A stretch of DNA of 64,000 nt from Christensenella sp. UBA6880 (GCA_002449145.1 DKCG01000041.1:39248-103247), one strand, 5' to 3'; counted from the first letter of the stretch, positions 8,218 through 18,225 are shown. Notes: generated by a model from the sequence alone, not told the origin. Translations and numbers: made by a program.

Positions 8218-10920
8218 ATGCCCGAAAACAAAAAAGAAACAAACGTCGATTCCATAAAAATGCTCGGCGAGTATAAGGCGACCAAACTTGCCGAACTTTC
8301 CGAAAATATCTCTCGTCAAAAGTCGAGAGCAGCCGTGATTATGGCTTCTATCAAGGCAAAACGCGACGAACTCGTGCAAAAGGCAGAGCAAATCGAAAAA
8401 GCCAAAGAAGAAGCGAAAGCGGTCGAAAAGGCAAAGTTTGAAGAAGTCGAGAACAAAATCGAACGTGAATCAGAAAAATCCGTCGAAAAGGTTAAGACGC
8501 AGGAAACGCCCGTAGTCGAGTCTAAGGTCGAGGTCAAAACGGAAAAGGAAACGAAAGTCGAAAAACAGGTCAAAAAAGACGATACTTCCGCTTCCGAAAA
8601 AGAGACCGTAAAAGCCGAAGAAAAGACGGAAAAGAAATCCAAGCAGGACGAAGCAAAGAAGTCGCGTATTGCGGTCGTTCCCAAAACGCCTTTCGAACTA
8701 GCGCAAGAGAATCCCGAAATTTTGCCTAACGGCGAAGTGCGCAGGATTTACGTTCCGCCGACGCCGAAGCCGAAGGTTACGACGAGAGTGTTTGGACAAG
8801 GCGGTTATCAACAACCGCGCGGACCGAAGCCGCAACAAAACGGTCAAGGTCCAAGACCGCAAGGACAAAATCAAGGTCAAAACGGCGGTTTGAGACGTTC
8901 GTCGTCGCAAAGCGTTGCCAACGCCGCGCAGCAATTTCCTCCTAAACCTGCTGCGCAAAAGGGCAAGGGCGGCAAACAAAACTCAAACAACGGTTCGAGC
9001 AAGTTCGACGATAAGTCAACGATGAACAAGCGCGCGCTTATGAAACGCGGCTATCTCGTCGACGACAGAATTTCATACGACGAGGACGGCGAAGCAATCG
9101 TTCGCAACTACAAAGTCAACAAGAACAGAGGCGGTGGCAACAGCGCAACCGTTATAATCGAAAACGCGGTTATAACCACCGACCCCGTTTCCATCAAAAC
9201 TTTGAGCGAAAAAATCGGTAAATCCGCCGCGGAAATCGTCAAAACGCTGTTCGTTCTCGGCATTATGAAGACAATAAACGACAGCATCGATTTCGCTACT
9301 GCGGAACTTGTTGCCGACGAATTCGGAATCAAACTCGAATATAAGCCCGACGTGACTCTCGAAGATACGCTCAGCGCGCAACTCGAAGTGGACGACGTCG
9401 AAGAACTCGAAAATCTCGTTCCGCGTCCGCCTATCGTCACTATTATGGGTCACGTCGACCACGGCAAAACTTCGCTTCTCGACTACATCAGAAAGTCGAA
9501 CGTCACGGGCGGCGAAGCGGGCGGCATTACGCAACATATCGGCGCGTATACCGTTACGCTCAACGGCAATCCCATTACGTTCCTCGATACCCCCGGTCAC
9601 GAAGCGTTCACGTCGATGCGTGCTCGCGGCGCGCAAGTTACGGATATTGCTATTCTGGTCGTTGCGGCGGACGACGGCGTTATGCCTCAGACGCTCGAAG
9701 CAATCAGCCACGCAAAGCAAGCAAAAGTGCCTATCATCGTCGCTATGAACAAGATGGACAGAGCGGGCGCAAATCCCGACAAGGTGCTTTCGCAACTCGC
9801 AGAAAACGGCGTTACACCCGAAGAATGGGGCGGCGATACGCCCGTCGTGCGCGTGTCTGCAAAGACCGGTATGGGCGTTGAAGATTTGCTCGAACAAATC
9901 CTCGTACGCGCAGAAGTGGAAGAATTGCGCGCAAATCCCGACAGAAACGCAAGAGGCACTATCGTCGAAGCAAAACTTGACAAAGGTCTAGGCAAAATCG
10001 CAACTATACTCGTTCAAACGGGTACGTTGCACGTCGGCGATAACGTCGTCGCCGGAACTTGCACGGGTAAAATCCGCGCTATGATCGACGATAAGGGCAG
10101 AAAGGTCAAGAAAGCAGGTCCGTCTATGCCCGTTTCGGTCACCGGTTGGGACGACGTTCCCGAAGCAGGCGACAGAATCGACGTCGTTGCTGACGAAAAG
10201 TTCGCAAGAGAACTCGCAGAAGAAAGAAAACTCAAACTCGCCGCAAGTCAAACGGAATCTACGTCCGTTTCGCTCAACGACTTGTTCGACAAGATTTCAA
10301 AAGGCGAACTCAAATCCGTCAAACTCATAATCAAAGCGGACGTTCAAGGCTCGGTCGAGGCGGTCAAGCAATCTCTTGCCAAACTCGGTAACGAGGAAGT
10401 CAATATCGACATCATTCACGCGGCTGTCGGCGGTATCAAAGAAAGCGACGTTTTGCTTGCGGAAACTTCAAACGCAATCATCATCGGATTCAACGTTCGC
10501 CCCGACAACAACGCAAAACAACTCGCCGCGCAAAAGAAAATCGACATCAGATTCTACAACATCATTTACAACGCAATCGAGGACATCGAAAAGGCGGTCA
10601 AGGGTATGCTCGATCCCAAATTCAAAGAGGTCGTTCTCGGTTCTGCGGAAGTGCGTGAATTGTTCAAGATCAGCGGCGTAGGCACTATCGCAGGTTGCCA
10701 CGTCATCGACGGCAAAGTCGTTCGCGGCGCGCAAGCACGTCTTATCAGAAACGGAAAAGTCGAGTATACCGGCGAAATCGCTTCCTTGCGCCACGGCAAA
10801 GACGACGTCAAGGAAATGGCAAAAAACTTCGACTGCGGCATAATGCTGTCCAACTTCCAAGATGTCAAAGTGGACGACGTAATCGAAGCGTTCACGATGG
10901 AGAAAACAAATGAAGATTAA
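8218..10920 (+). CDS. infB: Translation initiation factor IF-2
   Basis: IF-2 is the GTPase that brings initiator fMet-tRNA to the ribosome. The 900-residue protein has a long low-complexity Lys/Glu-rich and Gln/Gly/Pro-rich N-terminal extension (~1-260), an IF2N domain, then the G domain with GHVDHGKT at residues 411-418, DTPGHE and NKMD, followed by the C-terminal beta-barrels. I start at the ATG at 8218, which has GAGGTG at 8209-8214; a GTG at 8212 lies within that site. The rbfA start overlaps its end by 11 bases. Confidence 0.97.
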   Translation: MPENKKETNVDSIKMLGEYKATKLAELSENISRQKSRAAVIMASIKAKRDELVQKAEQIEKAKEEAKAVEKAKFEEVENKIERESEKSVEKVKTQETPVVESKVEVKTEKETKVEKQVKKDDTSASEKETVKAEEKTEKKSKQDEAKKSRIAVVPKTPFELAQENPEILPNGEVRRIYVPPTPKPKVTTRVFGQGGYQQPRGPKPQQNGQGPRPQGQNQGQNGGLRRSSSQSVANAAQQFPPKPAAQKGKGGKQNSNNGSSKFDDKSTMNKRALMKRGYLVDDRISYDEDGEAIVRNYKVNKNRGGGNSATVIIENAVITTDPVSIKTLSEKIGKSAAEIVKTLFVLGIMKTINDSIDFATAELVADEFGIKLEYKPDVTLEDTLSAQLEVDDVEELENLVPRPPIVTIMGHVDHGKTSLLDYIRKSNVTGGEAGGITQHIGAYTVTLNGNPITFLDTPGHEAFTSMRARGAQVTDIAILVVAADDGVMPQTLEAISHAKQAKVPIIVAMNKMDRAGANPDKVLSQLAENGVTPEEWGGDTPVVRVSAKTGMGVEDLLEQILVRAEVEELRANPDRNARGTIVEAKLDKGLGKIATILVQTGTLHVGDNVVAGTCTGKIRAMIDDKGRKVKKAGPSMPVSVTGWDDVPEAGDRIDVVADEKFARELAEERKLKLAASQTESTSVSLNDLFDKISKGELKSVKLIIKADVQGSVEAVKQSLAKLGNEEVNIDIIHAAVGGIKESDVLLAETSNAIIIGFNVRPDNNAKQLAAQKKIDIRFYNIIYNAIEDIEKAVKGMLDPKFKEVVLGSAEVRELFKISGVGTIAGCHVIDGKVVRGAQARLIRNGKVEYTGEIASLRHGKDDVKEMAKNFDCGIMLSNFQDVKVDDVIEAFTMEKTNED

Positions 10921-11299
10921 GATGGAACGAGTCAATTCCGAACTCGCCAGACAAATCACCAAAATCATTGCCGAAGACGTTAAAGATCCGCGTCTTCACA
11001 ATGCAATCGTCGGCGTGACCAAACTTTACACCACGCCCGACCTTAAATACGCAAAGGTATATTTGTCCATATATGCGGCAAACGACGAGGAAAGGCAAGA
11101 GGCGTATTACACGATTTGCCGTTCCAAAACGTTCATTCGCAATATGCTCAAAGACAGCGTGCAAATCCGTCTTTTGCCCGAACTCAATTTCATAATTGAC
11201 GACAGCGTCGATTACAGCATAAAAATCGACGAAATACTCAATAAAATCAAAAAACTGGACGAGCAAAGGACGATTGCAAACACCGACGAGGAACAATGA
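10910..11299 (+). CDS. rbfA: 30S ribosome-binding factor RbfA
   Basis: RbfA assists late maturation of the 16S rRNA 5' end and cold adaptation. At 129 residues it shows the family N-terminus (MERVNSELARQITKII), the VTKLYTTPDLKYAKVYLSIY core and the LPELNFIIDDS KH-like ending. It overlaps infB by 11 bases and the next gene by 4, so it is part of one translation-coupled operon. Confidence 0.94.
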   Translation: MKIKMERVNSELARQITKIIAEDVKDPRLHNAIVGVTKLYTTPDLKYAKVYLSIYAANDEERQEAYYTICRSKTFIRNMLKDSVQIRLLPELNFIIDDSVDYSIKIDEILNKIKKLDEQRTIANTDEEQ

Positions 11300-12249
11300 A
11301 CGACATTCTTCAAGAAATCTCAAAAAAAATAAATCGCTCAGACGATATTGCGCTTTATTGTCACACTAAACCAGATTGCGACGCTTTGGGCAGTATGCTC
11401 GCGCTTTACGTCGCTCTCAAAAACAAGGGTAAAAACGTTTCGGCATACTGCGATTCGCCCGTTCCCGACAAATATAAAACTCTGTTCAAAAGCGAAGATA
11501 TTACTTTTCCGCAAAAGAGAGTTCACGACCTCGCAATCAGTATAGACGCGAGTTCCATCGACAGACTCGGACAGTGTATGAAGTCGTTTTTGTCGGCAAA
11601 AACGCAAATTGTTATCGACCATCACAAATCCTTTGAGAGATTCGCTTCGCTTTGCTACGTTGACGAAACGGCAAGCGCGTGTGCGGAAATCGTTTTTCAA
11701 CTGCTCAAATCTATGAAAGCAATCGATGTAAACGTTGCGAAACTGCTTTTTTGCGGTATCGTGACGGACAGCGGTTGTTTTTCTTATTCCAACACCACGA
11801 AACGCACCCACGAAATTGCGTGTGAGTTGCTCGAATACGACTTCGACGCAAGCGAGGCGATTTATCAAGTGTACAGAAGCGTCACTTCAAACAAATTCGA
11901 CTTGAAACGCCGTGCGCTTGCAAAAGCAAAATTCTTCGAGGACAAACAAATTGCATTGATTTGCTTCACAAAAGAGGATTTTGCCGTAACCAACACGACT
12001 TGTGACGATACGGAAGGTATCGTAAGCGAACTTATCGACGTCGATTGCGTGAAAGTCGCATATGCGTTATCGCAAGTGGGCGACAAGAACTTCAAACTCA
12101 GTATCCGCACGAAAGATAACGTTGATGCGTCCGACATTGCTATGACTTTCGGCGGGGGCGGACACAAATTCGCGTCGGGTTGCCGAGTCAACGGCTATCT
12201 CGAAGACATAGTAGAAAAAATCGTAAAACTCGCAAAAGACAGAATCTAA
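11296..12249 (+). CDS. nrnA: DHH/DHHA1 phosphoesterase, NrnA-like
   Basis: This 317-residue protein matches the bifunctional oligoribonuclease/pAp phosphatase family, which degrades short RNA oligonucleotides and 3'-phosphoadenosine 5'-phosphate. It contains the HTKPDCDALGS metal-binding motif near residue 20, the SIDASSIDR segment, the signature DHH triad in VIDHHKSF, and the C-terminal FGGGGHKFASGCR of the DHHA1 domain. It starts in a 4-base overlap with rbfA and precedes truB, the typical Bacillota order. The specific substrate is inferred from the family. Confidence 0.88.
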   Translation: MNDILQEISKKINRSDDIALYCHTKPDCDALGSMLALYVALKNKGKNVSAYCDSPVPDKYKTLFKSEDITFPQKRVHDLAISIDASSIDRLGQCMKSFLSAKTQIVIDHHKSFERFASLCYVDETASACAEIVFQLLKSMKAIDVNVAKLLFCGIVTDSGCFSYSNTTKRTHEIACELLEYDFDASEAIYQVYRSVTSNKFDLKRRALAKAKFFEDKQIALICFTKEDFAVTNTTCDDTEGIVSELIDVDCVKVAYALSQVGDKNFKLSIRTKDNVDASDIAMTFGGGGHKFASGCRVNGYLEDIVEKIVKLAKDRI

Positions 12250-12285
12250 CAGGGTATTTTGTCAAAATTACATTTTGAATCTTAT

Positions 12286-13173
12286 ATGAAAGGCTTTGTC
12301 AATATCAACAAACCATACGGTATGACTTCAAGCGACGTCGTAGTCAAAGTGCGCGGAATTCTGCGCAGAGTCAGCGGCGAAAAGCAAAAAGTCGGACATC
12401 TCGGCACTCTCGACCCAATCGGTACGGGCGTTTTGCCGATTGCCGTCGGAACTGCGACAAGGCTTTTCGATTATATGCAGCAAAAAGTCAAAGTGTATCG
12501 CGCAACTTTCGTTTTCGGCGAAACGACCGATACGCTCGATTGTACCGGCAAGGTGGTCGAAAACAGTTCCGTTATTCCGACAAGAAAACAAATAGACGAA
12601 GCGACAAAAAATATCATCGGCGACGTCGAGCAGATTCCGCCACAGTATTCGGCAAAATCCGTAGGCGGCGTAAGGGCGTACGACTTGGCACGCAAAGGTA
12701 TTCAAGTCGAGTTGAAACCGAAAATAGTGACCGTATATTACGTCAAAGCGGTTGATTGCGATATAGACGGCACGCCGTATGCGCTCAAAAAAAACGAGTA
12801 CGCATTTGAAATTGCGTGTTCGAGCGGAACGTATATTCGCTCGATAGCGCGCGACCTTGCCGCTTCGCTCGGCACAGTTGCTTATATGTCGTCGATATGC
12901 AGAATCAAAAGCGGAGATTTTGAAATTTGCGATTCCGTTTCGCTCGATAATTTTGAAAAAATGCCGTTAGAGTGTCTAAAACCGATAGATTGTGCATTGA
13001 AAAGTTTTGAAAAAGTGCAAATCGACGATACGCAAACGAGCAAGGTTTTGAACGGCGTATGCATAAAAGTCGACAATTTGCTGCTCGGCGATTTCGTCGT
13101 CGAATGCGGCGGTGAAGTGCTCGGTATGGGCGAGTGCGCAAGCGGTTTGCTACATATGAAAACGAGGCTGTGA
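12286..13173 (+). CDS. truB: tRNA pseudouridine-55 synthase TruB
   Basis: TruB makes pseudouridine at position 55 in the T-loop of tRNAs. The N-terminal GFVNINKPYGMTS, the catalytic GHLGTLDPIGTGVLPI motif with its Asp, and SGTYIRSIARDL are all present. The start is uncertain: the ATG at 12286 gives the typical family N-terminus but has no clear ribosome binding site, while a TTG at 12259 would add nine residues and has AGGG close upstream. The length of 295 residues fits the family. Confidence 0.93.
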   Translation: MKGFVNINKPYGMTSSDVVVKVRGILRRVSGEKQKVGHLGTLDPIGTGVLPIAVGTATRLFDYMQQKVKVYRATFVFGETTDTLDCTGKVVENSSVIPTRKQIDEATKNIIGDVEQIPPQYSAKSVGGVRAYDLARKGIQVELKPKIVTVYYVKAVDCDIDGTPYALKKNEYAFEIACSSGTYIRSIARDLAASLGTVAYMSSICRIKSGDFEICDSVSLDNFEKMPLECLKPIDCALKSFEKVQIDDTQTSKVLNGVCIKVDNLLLGDFVVECGGEVLGMGECASGLLHMKTRL

Positions 13174-13178
13174 AAAGT

Positions 13179-14129
13179 ATGAAAATCCTCGACTTTGAAA
13201 AACGATACGATATTCCCGTTGCGCTTGCGCTCGGCTTTTTCGATTGTATCCACAAAGGACATCAAAAACTTTGCGAGCGTGTAATCGAGTATTCCAAATC
13301 AAACGGAATCGAAAGTGCGCTTTTGACGTTCACGAACGATCCGAACGTCCTTTTCGGCAACGAAAAACAAATATATTGTTTTTCCGATCGAGTAAAAGTG
13401 CTTGAAAAATGCGGTTTGAACGTCGTTATCGGCGCATCGTTCGACGATAAATTCGCAAGTTTGTCACCGCTCGATTTTCTCGATGTGTTGACGTCGAATT
13501 TCAACGTAAAGTCGATTTTCGTCGGTGCGGATTACACGTTCGGCAAATTCGCGGCAGGGAACGTCGATTTGCTTCGCGAATATTGCGATAGCAAACGTAT
13601 TTCGCTCTGCGTAGTGCCTTTTGAAACGTCGGACGGCGTGAAAATCTCAACGTCGAAACTCAAATCGTACGTGAAAAACGGTCAAGTCGACAAACTCAAC
13701 GAATATCTCGCTTTGCCGTATTTTATGAGCGGTGAAGTGTTGCACGCACGCCACAAAGGCACGGGAATGGGATTTCCGACAACCAACATCGCACCCGACG
13801 AATCGCGTTTGCAACTCGAAAACGGCATATATGCGACTTTTTGCGAGGTTGACGGCAAAATTTTCAAATCTATGACCAACGTAGGCACGAAACCCACGTT
13901 TTCGGATAATTCCATATCCGTTGAGACTTATATAATAGATTTTTCAGGTGACTTATACGGCAAAAATATCGTCGTGTATTTCATCGAAAAAATGCGCGAT
14001 ATTGTCAAATTCGCCTCTCAAGCCGAGTTGAAAGCACAACTCGACAATGACGAGGTCAATGCGATAAAAATTCTTGACGACTTCGAGCGCAATCACGCAG
14101 ACAGTTTGCTTTTTAGAGGTGACAAATGA
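13179..14129 (+). CDS. ribF: Bifunctional riboflavin kinase/FAD synthetase
   Basis: RibF converts riboflavin to FMN and FMN to FAD. The N-terminal nucleotidylyltransferase domain carries ALGFFDCIHKGHQKL (the family's GxFDGxHxGH motif with Cys in place of Gly), and the C-terminal flavokinase domain carries GMGFPTTNI and ENGIYATF. The ATG at 13179 lies 5 bases after the truB stop; earlier in-frame starts would run into truB. The truB-ribF pair is typical of Bacillota. Confidence 0.94.
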   Translation: MKILDFEKRYDIPVALALGFFDCIHKGHQKLCERVIEYSKSNGIESALLTFTNDPNVLFGNEKQIYCFSDRVKVLEKCGLNVVIGASFDDKFASLSPLDFLDVLTSNFNVKSIFVGADYTFGKFAAGNVDLLREYCDSKRISLCVVPFETSDGVKISTSKLKSYVKNGQVDKLNEYLALPYFMSGEVLHARHKGTGMGFPTTNIAPDESRLQLENGIYATFCEVDGKIFKSMTNVGTKPTFSDNSISVETYIIDFSGDLYGKNIVVYFIEKMRDIVKFASQAELKAQLDNDEVNAIKILDDFERNHADSLLFRGDK

Positions 14130-14995
14130 TAAATAAAAGTAACGTAGCATTGTTCGGACCGTCCGGACACGACGAACAGTTTGCAAAAGACGGATTGACC
14201 GCGACGCTTCAAATGCCGCAATGGTTGAGAGAAAAAGGACTCGATTTGTTTGAATATTCCTTCGGCAAAGGTGTTCGCATAAGCGAACCAACCGCAGAAG
14301 CAATAGGGGACGAAGCCGACAAATTCGGTATCGAAATCAGCGTTCACGCGCCGTATTTCATAAATTTTGCCTCAGTCGAGCAGGAAAAAGCGGACAATTC
14401 TATAAATTATCTCACAAGTTCGCTCAAAGCACTCAGACATTTTCACGGTCAAAGATGCGTTTTTCACCCCGGTGCAGAAGGTAAACAACCTCGAAACGAA
14501 GCGTTTGCACGCACACTTGACAATTTTGCGCGCGCACTCGACGCTATAAAACAAAACGGCGACGAAGATTTGATCGTTTGCCCCGAAACTATGGGAAAAC
14601 AAGCGCAAATCGGCACGGTGAGTGAAGTTATAGAACTTTGCAAACTCGCCCCGAACGTTTATCCGTGCGTCGATTTCGGTCACGTCAACAGCCTTTGGGG
14701 CGGCGCATTGAAAACTTCCGACGATTTTCAACGTATCATTGATGACATTTTCGACGGACTCGGCGAAGAAAAGACGAAAAATATGCACGTCCATTTCAGT
14801 AAGATTATGTACGGCGCAAAAGGCGAAATTAAGCATTTGACCTTTGCCGACAATATCTACGGACCTGAATTTGAACCGTTTTGTGAAGTGATTGTCAAAA
14901 ACAATCTTACGCCTCACGTTTTGAGCGAATCCGCCGGCACGCAAATGTTCGACTCGCTCACTATGAAGCGCATGTACGAAAATATGTTAAAATAA
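14126..14995 (+). CDS. nfo: Endonuclease IV family AP endonuclease (TIM barrel)
   Basis: The 289-residue protein fits the AP endonuclease 2 / endonuclease IV family, zinc-dependent enzymes that cut DNA at abasic sites. Visible metal-ligand motifs are ISVHAPYFIN, CVFHPGAEG, CPETMGK, CVDFGHVNSLWGG and MHVHFSK, and the C-terminal HVLSESAG. The YicC/ribosome-associated genes that often follow ribF (rpsO, pnp) are absent. It overlaps ribF by 4 bases, so it is the last gene of the operon. A sugar-phosphate isomerase role is possible because the fold is shared, but the order of metal ligands favours Nfo. Confidence 0.82.
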   Translation: MINKSNVALFGPSGHDEQFAKDGLTATLQMPQWLREKGLDLFEYSFGKGVRISEPTAEAIGDEADKFGIEISVHAPYFINFASVEQEKADNSINYLTSSLKALRHFHGQRCVFHPGAEGKQPRNEAFARTLDNFARALDAIKQNGDEDLIVCPETMGKQAQIGTVSEVIELCKLAPNVYPCVDFGHVNSLWGGALKTSDDFQRIIDDIFDGLGEEKTKNMHVHFSKIMYGAKGEIKHLTFADNIYGPEFEPFCEVIVKNNLTPHVLSESAGTQMFDSLTMKRMYENMLK

Positions 14996-15043
14996 GTAAT
15001 ATTAATTTGACATCGTAAAATATCAATTTTAACATCGACAAAG

Positions 15044-15068
15044 TAGCGTCCACACGTACGCTATTTTT
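15044..15068 (+). terminator. Intrinsic terminator after the nusA-to-nfo operon
   Basis: A 6-bp stem TAGCGT/ACGCTA (15044-15049 with 15058-15063) with an 8-base loop is followed by TTTTT. It lies 49 bases after the nfo stop codon. Confidence 0.6.
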
Positions 15069-15470
15069 ATAACATAAAATTTTCCAAGATTTTCAAATTA
15101 GCAAGCGGGTAGAAAGAAAAGTTAAACTTCAAAATTAAAAAAAAGTTTGGCAAAAGAGGATGTCAAACTCAAAATTCAGTAGAAGTCCAAAACTCAAAAG
15201 TATATCGGTAGAGTGCAACGTTATAAAAATTAGACATTGAAACAAAATTTTTCGCGAAAGAAGGGGAAATTTTGATGCTTAACCCGTATAGAAACTATTC
15301 GTAAAATCGCAGCTTTACGCAGAGAAAGCGATAAAATATGCACTAAATAGAGGATTTTCAAAAATCGCATTTATTTGTAAAATATTTTACAAATTCTAAT
15401 ATGCGTGTTTTTTGAATTTCGATTACTTGAGTTTGCGACCGATTTTACGGATCGATTTTAAGCTGATTTT

Positions 15471-15493
15471 CACCGCTTGTTTTCGGTGTTTTT
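15471..15493 (+). terminator. Terminator-like hairpin in the non-coding region
   Basis: CACCG (15471-15475) pairs with CGGTG (15484-15488) and is followed by a T-run on the plus strand. No plus-strand gene directly precedes it, which hints at an unannotated transcript ending here or a second stop for read-through. Confidence 0.35.
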
Positions 15494-15556
15494 GACCGAT
15501 TCTATTATGTAATTTTTTTGTATTATTCGTTACAACTCATATATTGTGCCGAAAAA

Positions 15557-15604
15557 CCGTCGATTTATCTATCGTTTTACGAGGATTTTCGACGGCATTT
15601 TTGG
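15557..15604 (-). terminator. Long-loop terminator-like structure after ynbB
   Basis: CCGTCGA (15557-15563) pairs with TCGACGG (15589-15595), with a smaller TCGT/ACGA hairpin inside the loop. T-runs lie on both sides (AAAAA before and TTTTT after on the plus strand), so it could stop transcription from either direction. Confidence 0.45.
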
Positions 15605-15728
15605 TTTATGACCGTGCAAATTTTTACGTTTAATCCGCATTTTTAACGTTATATTACGGTTATTTTCGAGTTTTTTTTGAGATTTTAAGCGATTTTTCGG
15701 TGGCTTTTTAGCAATCTTTTGCGAGGCA

Positions 15729-16976
15729 TCAGTCGAAATTCAAGGATTCGAGTGTGTGCAAAACCGCTAAATATGCGTGTTCGTACGTCAAGCCGCCTTG
15801 AACGTAGACGATATACGGTTCTTTTATCGGCGAATCCGCGCTCAATTCGATTGACGAGCCTTGAATGAATGCGCCGGCAGCCATAATTACTTGATTTTGG
15901 TATCCCGGCATATCCCACGGCAAAGGTTTTACGTTGCTGTCAATTGGCGAAATCTCTTGAATTGCGCCGCAAAAATCGATAAGTTTGTCTTCAGAGCCGA
16001 GTTTGATGCTCGTAACGATGTCGTAAGGCTTCATATCGTCGCGCGGAAGCGTCTCAAAACCGAGTTTTGAGTAGGTTTTTGCAAACAAAAGCGAGCCTTT
16101 GAGCGCATTTTTGACCGCAGACGGCGCGAGAAACAAACCTTGATAATACGGCAAATAACCGTAGGCGTACGAACCTTCTTCCATACCGAGCGAAGGCGCG
16201 GTCAAACGATAGGAAACTTGCTCGACAAGTTGCGATTTTCCTGCAATATAGCCGCCTGTGGGCGCGATTCCGCCACCGATATTTTTGATGAGCGAACCTG
16301 CAATTAAATCTGCGCCGACGTCGGTCGGTTCGATTTTTTCGACAAATTCGCCGTAGCAATTATCAATCAAAACAAGCGTTTCGGGGCTGATTTTCTTGAC
16401 GAATTTGACGAGTTTTTCGACGTTTTCGACGCTGATTGCTTGTCTAAGGCTGTATCCGCGGCTTCTTGCGGCAAAAACAGCCTTGATTTTTTCGGTTTTA
16501 AGCGCGTTTTCGATGGCTTCATAGTCAAATTCCGGCGTTAAATCGGGGTTGGTTTTCAAGTCGATTTTGTCGAATTTGATTCCGAAATCCTTCAAAGAAC
16601 CTTTTTTATCCGCCAAAATAACGTCGGTTAAAGTGTCGTAAGGCATACCAGAAACCGCCAAAAGTTTGTCACCTGGACGCAAAACGCCGAAAAGCATAAG
16701 CGTCAAAGCGTGCGTTCCGGACACGATATTCGGCGAAACGATTGCGCTTTCGGCATTGAAAATGTCCGTATAAAGCCTACAAAGCGTATCTCTGCCGATG
16801 TCGTCGTAGCCGTAACCGGTCGTTCCGAACATATGGCGTGCCTGAATTGATTGATTTTTGTACGCGTCGAGAACTTTCTTTTGATTGTAAAGCGCGATGT
16901 CGTCAAGACGAGCGTATTGTTCTTTGAGTTCGTTTTCACATTCGATTACGAGATTTTTTGCCGATATTTTGTCCAT
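15729..16976 (-). CDS. ynbB: PLP-dependent methionine gamma-lyase-like protein (YnbB family)
   Basis: This 415-residue fold-type I PLP protein matches the family annotated as 'aluminium resistance protein' or methionine gamma-lyase-like. Its N-terminus RHMFGTTGYGYDDIGRDTL and the PLP-lysine region GSLIKNIGGGIAPTGGYIAG (about residue 235) are characteristic. It lies downstream of miaA, as in Bacillus; the hfq gene that sits between them in Bacillus is missing, with 157 bases and no ORF in its place. The true substrate of the family is unclear. Confidence 0.87.
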   Translation of the reverse strand: MDKISAKNLVIECENELKEQYARLDDIALYNQKKVLDAYKNQSIQARHMFGTTGYGYDDIGRDTLCRLYTDIFNAESAIVSPNIVSGTHALTLMLFGVLRPGDKLLAVSGMPYDTLTDVILADKKGSLKDFGIKFDKIDLKTNPDLTPEFDYEAIENALKTEKIKAVFAARSRGYSLRQAISVENVEKLVKFVKKISPETLVLIDNCYGEFVEKIEPTDVGADLIAGSLIKNIGGGIAPTGGYIAGKSQLVEQVSYRLTAPSLGMEEGSYAYGYLPYYQGLFLAPSAVKNALKGSLLFAKTYSKLGFETLPRDDMKPYDIVTSIKLGSEDKLIDFCGAIQEISPIDSNVKPLPWDMPGYQNQVIMAAGAFIQGSSIELSADSPIKEPYIVYVQGGLTYEHAYLAVLHTLESLNFD

Positions 16977-17133
16977 ATTTTTTGCCTTTTTAGGTTGTGT
17001 TTCGATTGATTTTTGAGATTTTGTATATCTTGTTTTAGTTGTTGTTTGATTTTACTTGCGGTAAACGTGATTATATTCCGTTAGTTTTGTTGTGAATTTT
17101 CGTGATTATAGTGAGCATTTTGTCGCAATTTTT

Positions 17134-18078
17134 TTATGTTTCAACGGTTTTTTCTCGGATTTTTTCGGTCATATATTCGATTGCGCCGTCCGCGTCGGCG
17201 ACGTCGAACCATTTTACGAAGTCGTATTTTCTGAACCAAGTCAGTTGTCGCTTTGCGTAGTTGCGGGAATGTTGCTTGATTTTGTCCTTGATTTGGTCGA
17301 GTTCGAATTGTTTGATGACGAATTTGCCGTTTTCAACCGTAAACTTGCAATCCGCAAATTCTTTGTAGCCGATTGCTTGCATCGATTGATAGGAAAAATC
17401 GCCGACGGACAAAACTTCTTGAACGAGCCCTTGCTCGAACATTTTGTCAACGCGAGCGTTGATTCTCTCGTACAAAGCCTGTCTATCCGTGTTGAGCGCA
17501 ACCATAATTACGTCGGGTTTTTCGCGTTCGTCTTGCGTTTGCGAAAGCGTTTTTCCCGTGCTTAAAACGATTTCGAGCGCGCGAATAACGCGTTTCGTAT
17601 CGTTTTCGTGAAGTCGATTTGCGGTTTCGGGGTCGAGATTTGCGAGTTTTTCGTGCATAGCGTGCGCGCCGATTCGTTGAAGTTCGTCTTGTAAGTTCGC
17701 GCGCAGTTCCTCGTTTTTGTTCGTGTTTGAAAAACTCATCGGATAAAGCAACGCTTCAAAATACAATCCCGTACCGCCGACGACGATTGGCAATTTTTCT
17801 TCGTTTTGCGCTTTCTCGATTTCGATTTTTGCCATACGAGCAAATTCGGCAACCGAAAACTCGTCGCTCGGATTTACGACGTCGATGAGTTTGTGCGGAA
17901 TCCTTGCACGAACGATAGGATCTTCTTTTGCCGTGCCGATGTCAAGCGTGCGGTAAATCTGCATACTGTCTGCGGATATAATCACGCTGTCGAAAATTTT
18001 GGCAAGTTTCACGGCAAGTGCTGATTTTCCCGAAGCCGTCGGACCTGCGATGTAAATCGGCGGATAAATTTTGCTCAT
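17134..18078 (-). CDS. miaA: tRNA dimethylallyltransferase MiaA
   Basis: MiaA adds the dimethylallyl group to A37 of tRNAs reading UNN codons. The P-loop GPTASGKSALAVKLAK is near the N-terminus, followed by ISADSMQIYRTLDIGTAK and the central VGGTGLYFEALLY. The length, 314 residues, is normal. Its isoprenoid donor derives from the MEP pathway encoded at the left of the window, and MiaB, which further modifies the same base, is three genes upstream in the same direction. No strong ribosome binding site is visible before its ATG. Confidence 0.95.
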   Translation of the reverse strand: MSKIYPPIYIAGPTASGKSALAVKLAKIFDSVIISADSMQIYRTLDIGTAKEDPIVRARIPHKLIDVVNPSDEFSVAEFARMAKIEIEKAQNEEKLPIVVGGTGLYFEALLYPMSFSNTNKNEELRANLQDELQRIGAHAMHEKLANLDPETANRLHENDTKRVIRALEIVLSTGKTLSQTQDEREKPDVIMVALNTDRQALYERINARVDKMFEQGLVQEVLSVGDFSYQSMQAIGYKEFADCKFTVENGKFVIKQFELDQIKDKIKQHSRNYAKRQLTWFRKYDFVKWFDVADADGAIEYMTEKIREKTVET

Positions 18079-18225
18079 ATTGCTTTTTCGATGTTGCTCT
18101 CGAACTTTCGTCCGATTTTATTTTTGATTGTTAAACTGTTATTGGATTTTTCTTTATATATACGGATTAAAATATTATTATATATATATTTATCCTTATA
18201 AGTCGATTTGATTTTTTTGATTTTG

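Larger units (their letters stand above)
14996..15728. other. 733-bp non-coding region between convergent operons
   Basis: No open frame with a ribosome binding site or family resemblance was found here. It is AT-rich and contains terminator-like hairpins near both ends (listed separately). The middle (about 15100-15460) has no recognisable element; I cannot exclude a small RNA or decayed gene. Confidence 0.5.

Noticed and set aside
16977..17133. hfq between miaA and ynbB
   Set aside because: Translation of all frames in this 157-base gap shows no Sm fold motif or open frame.
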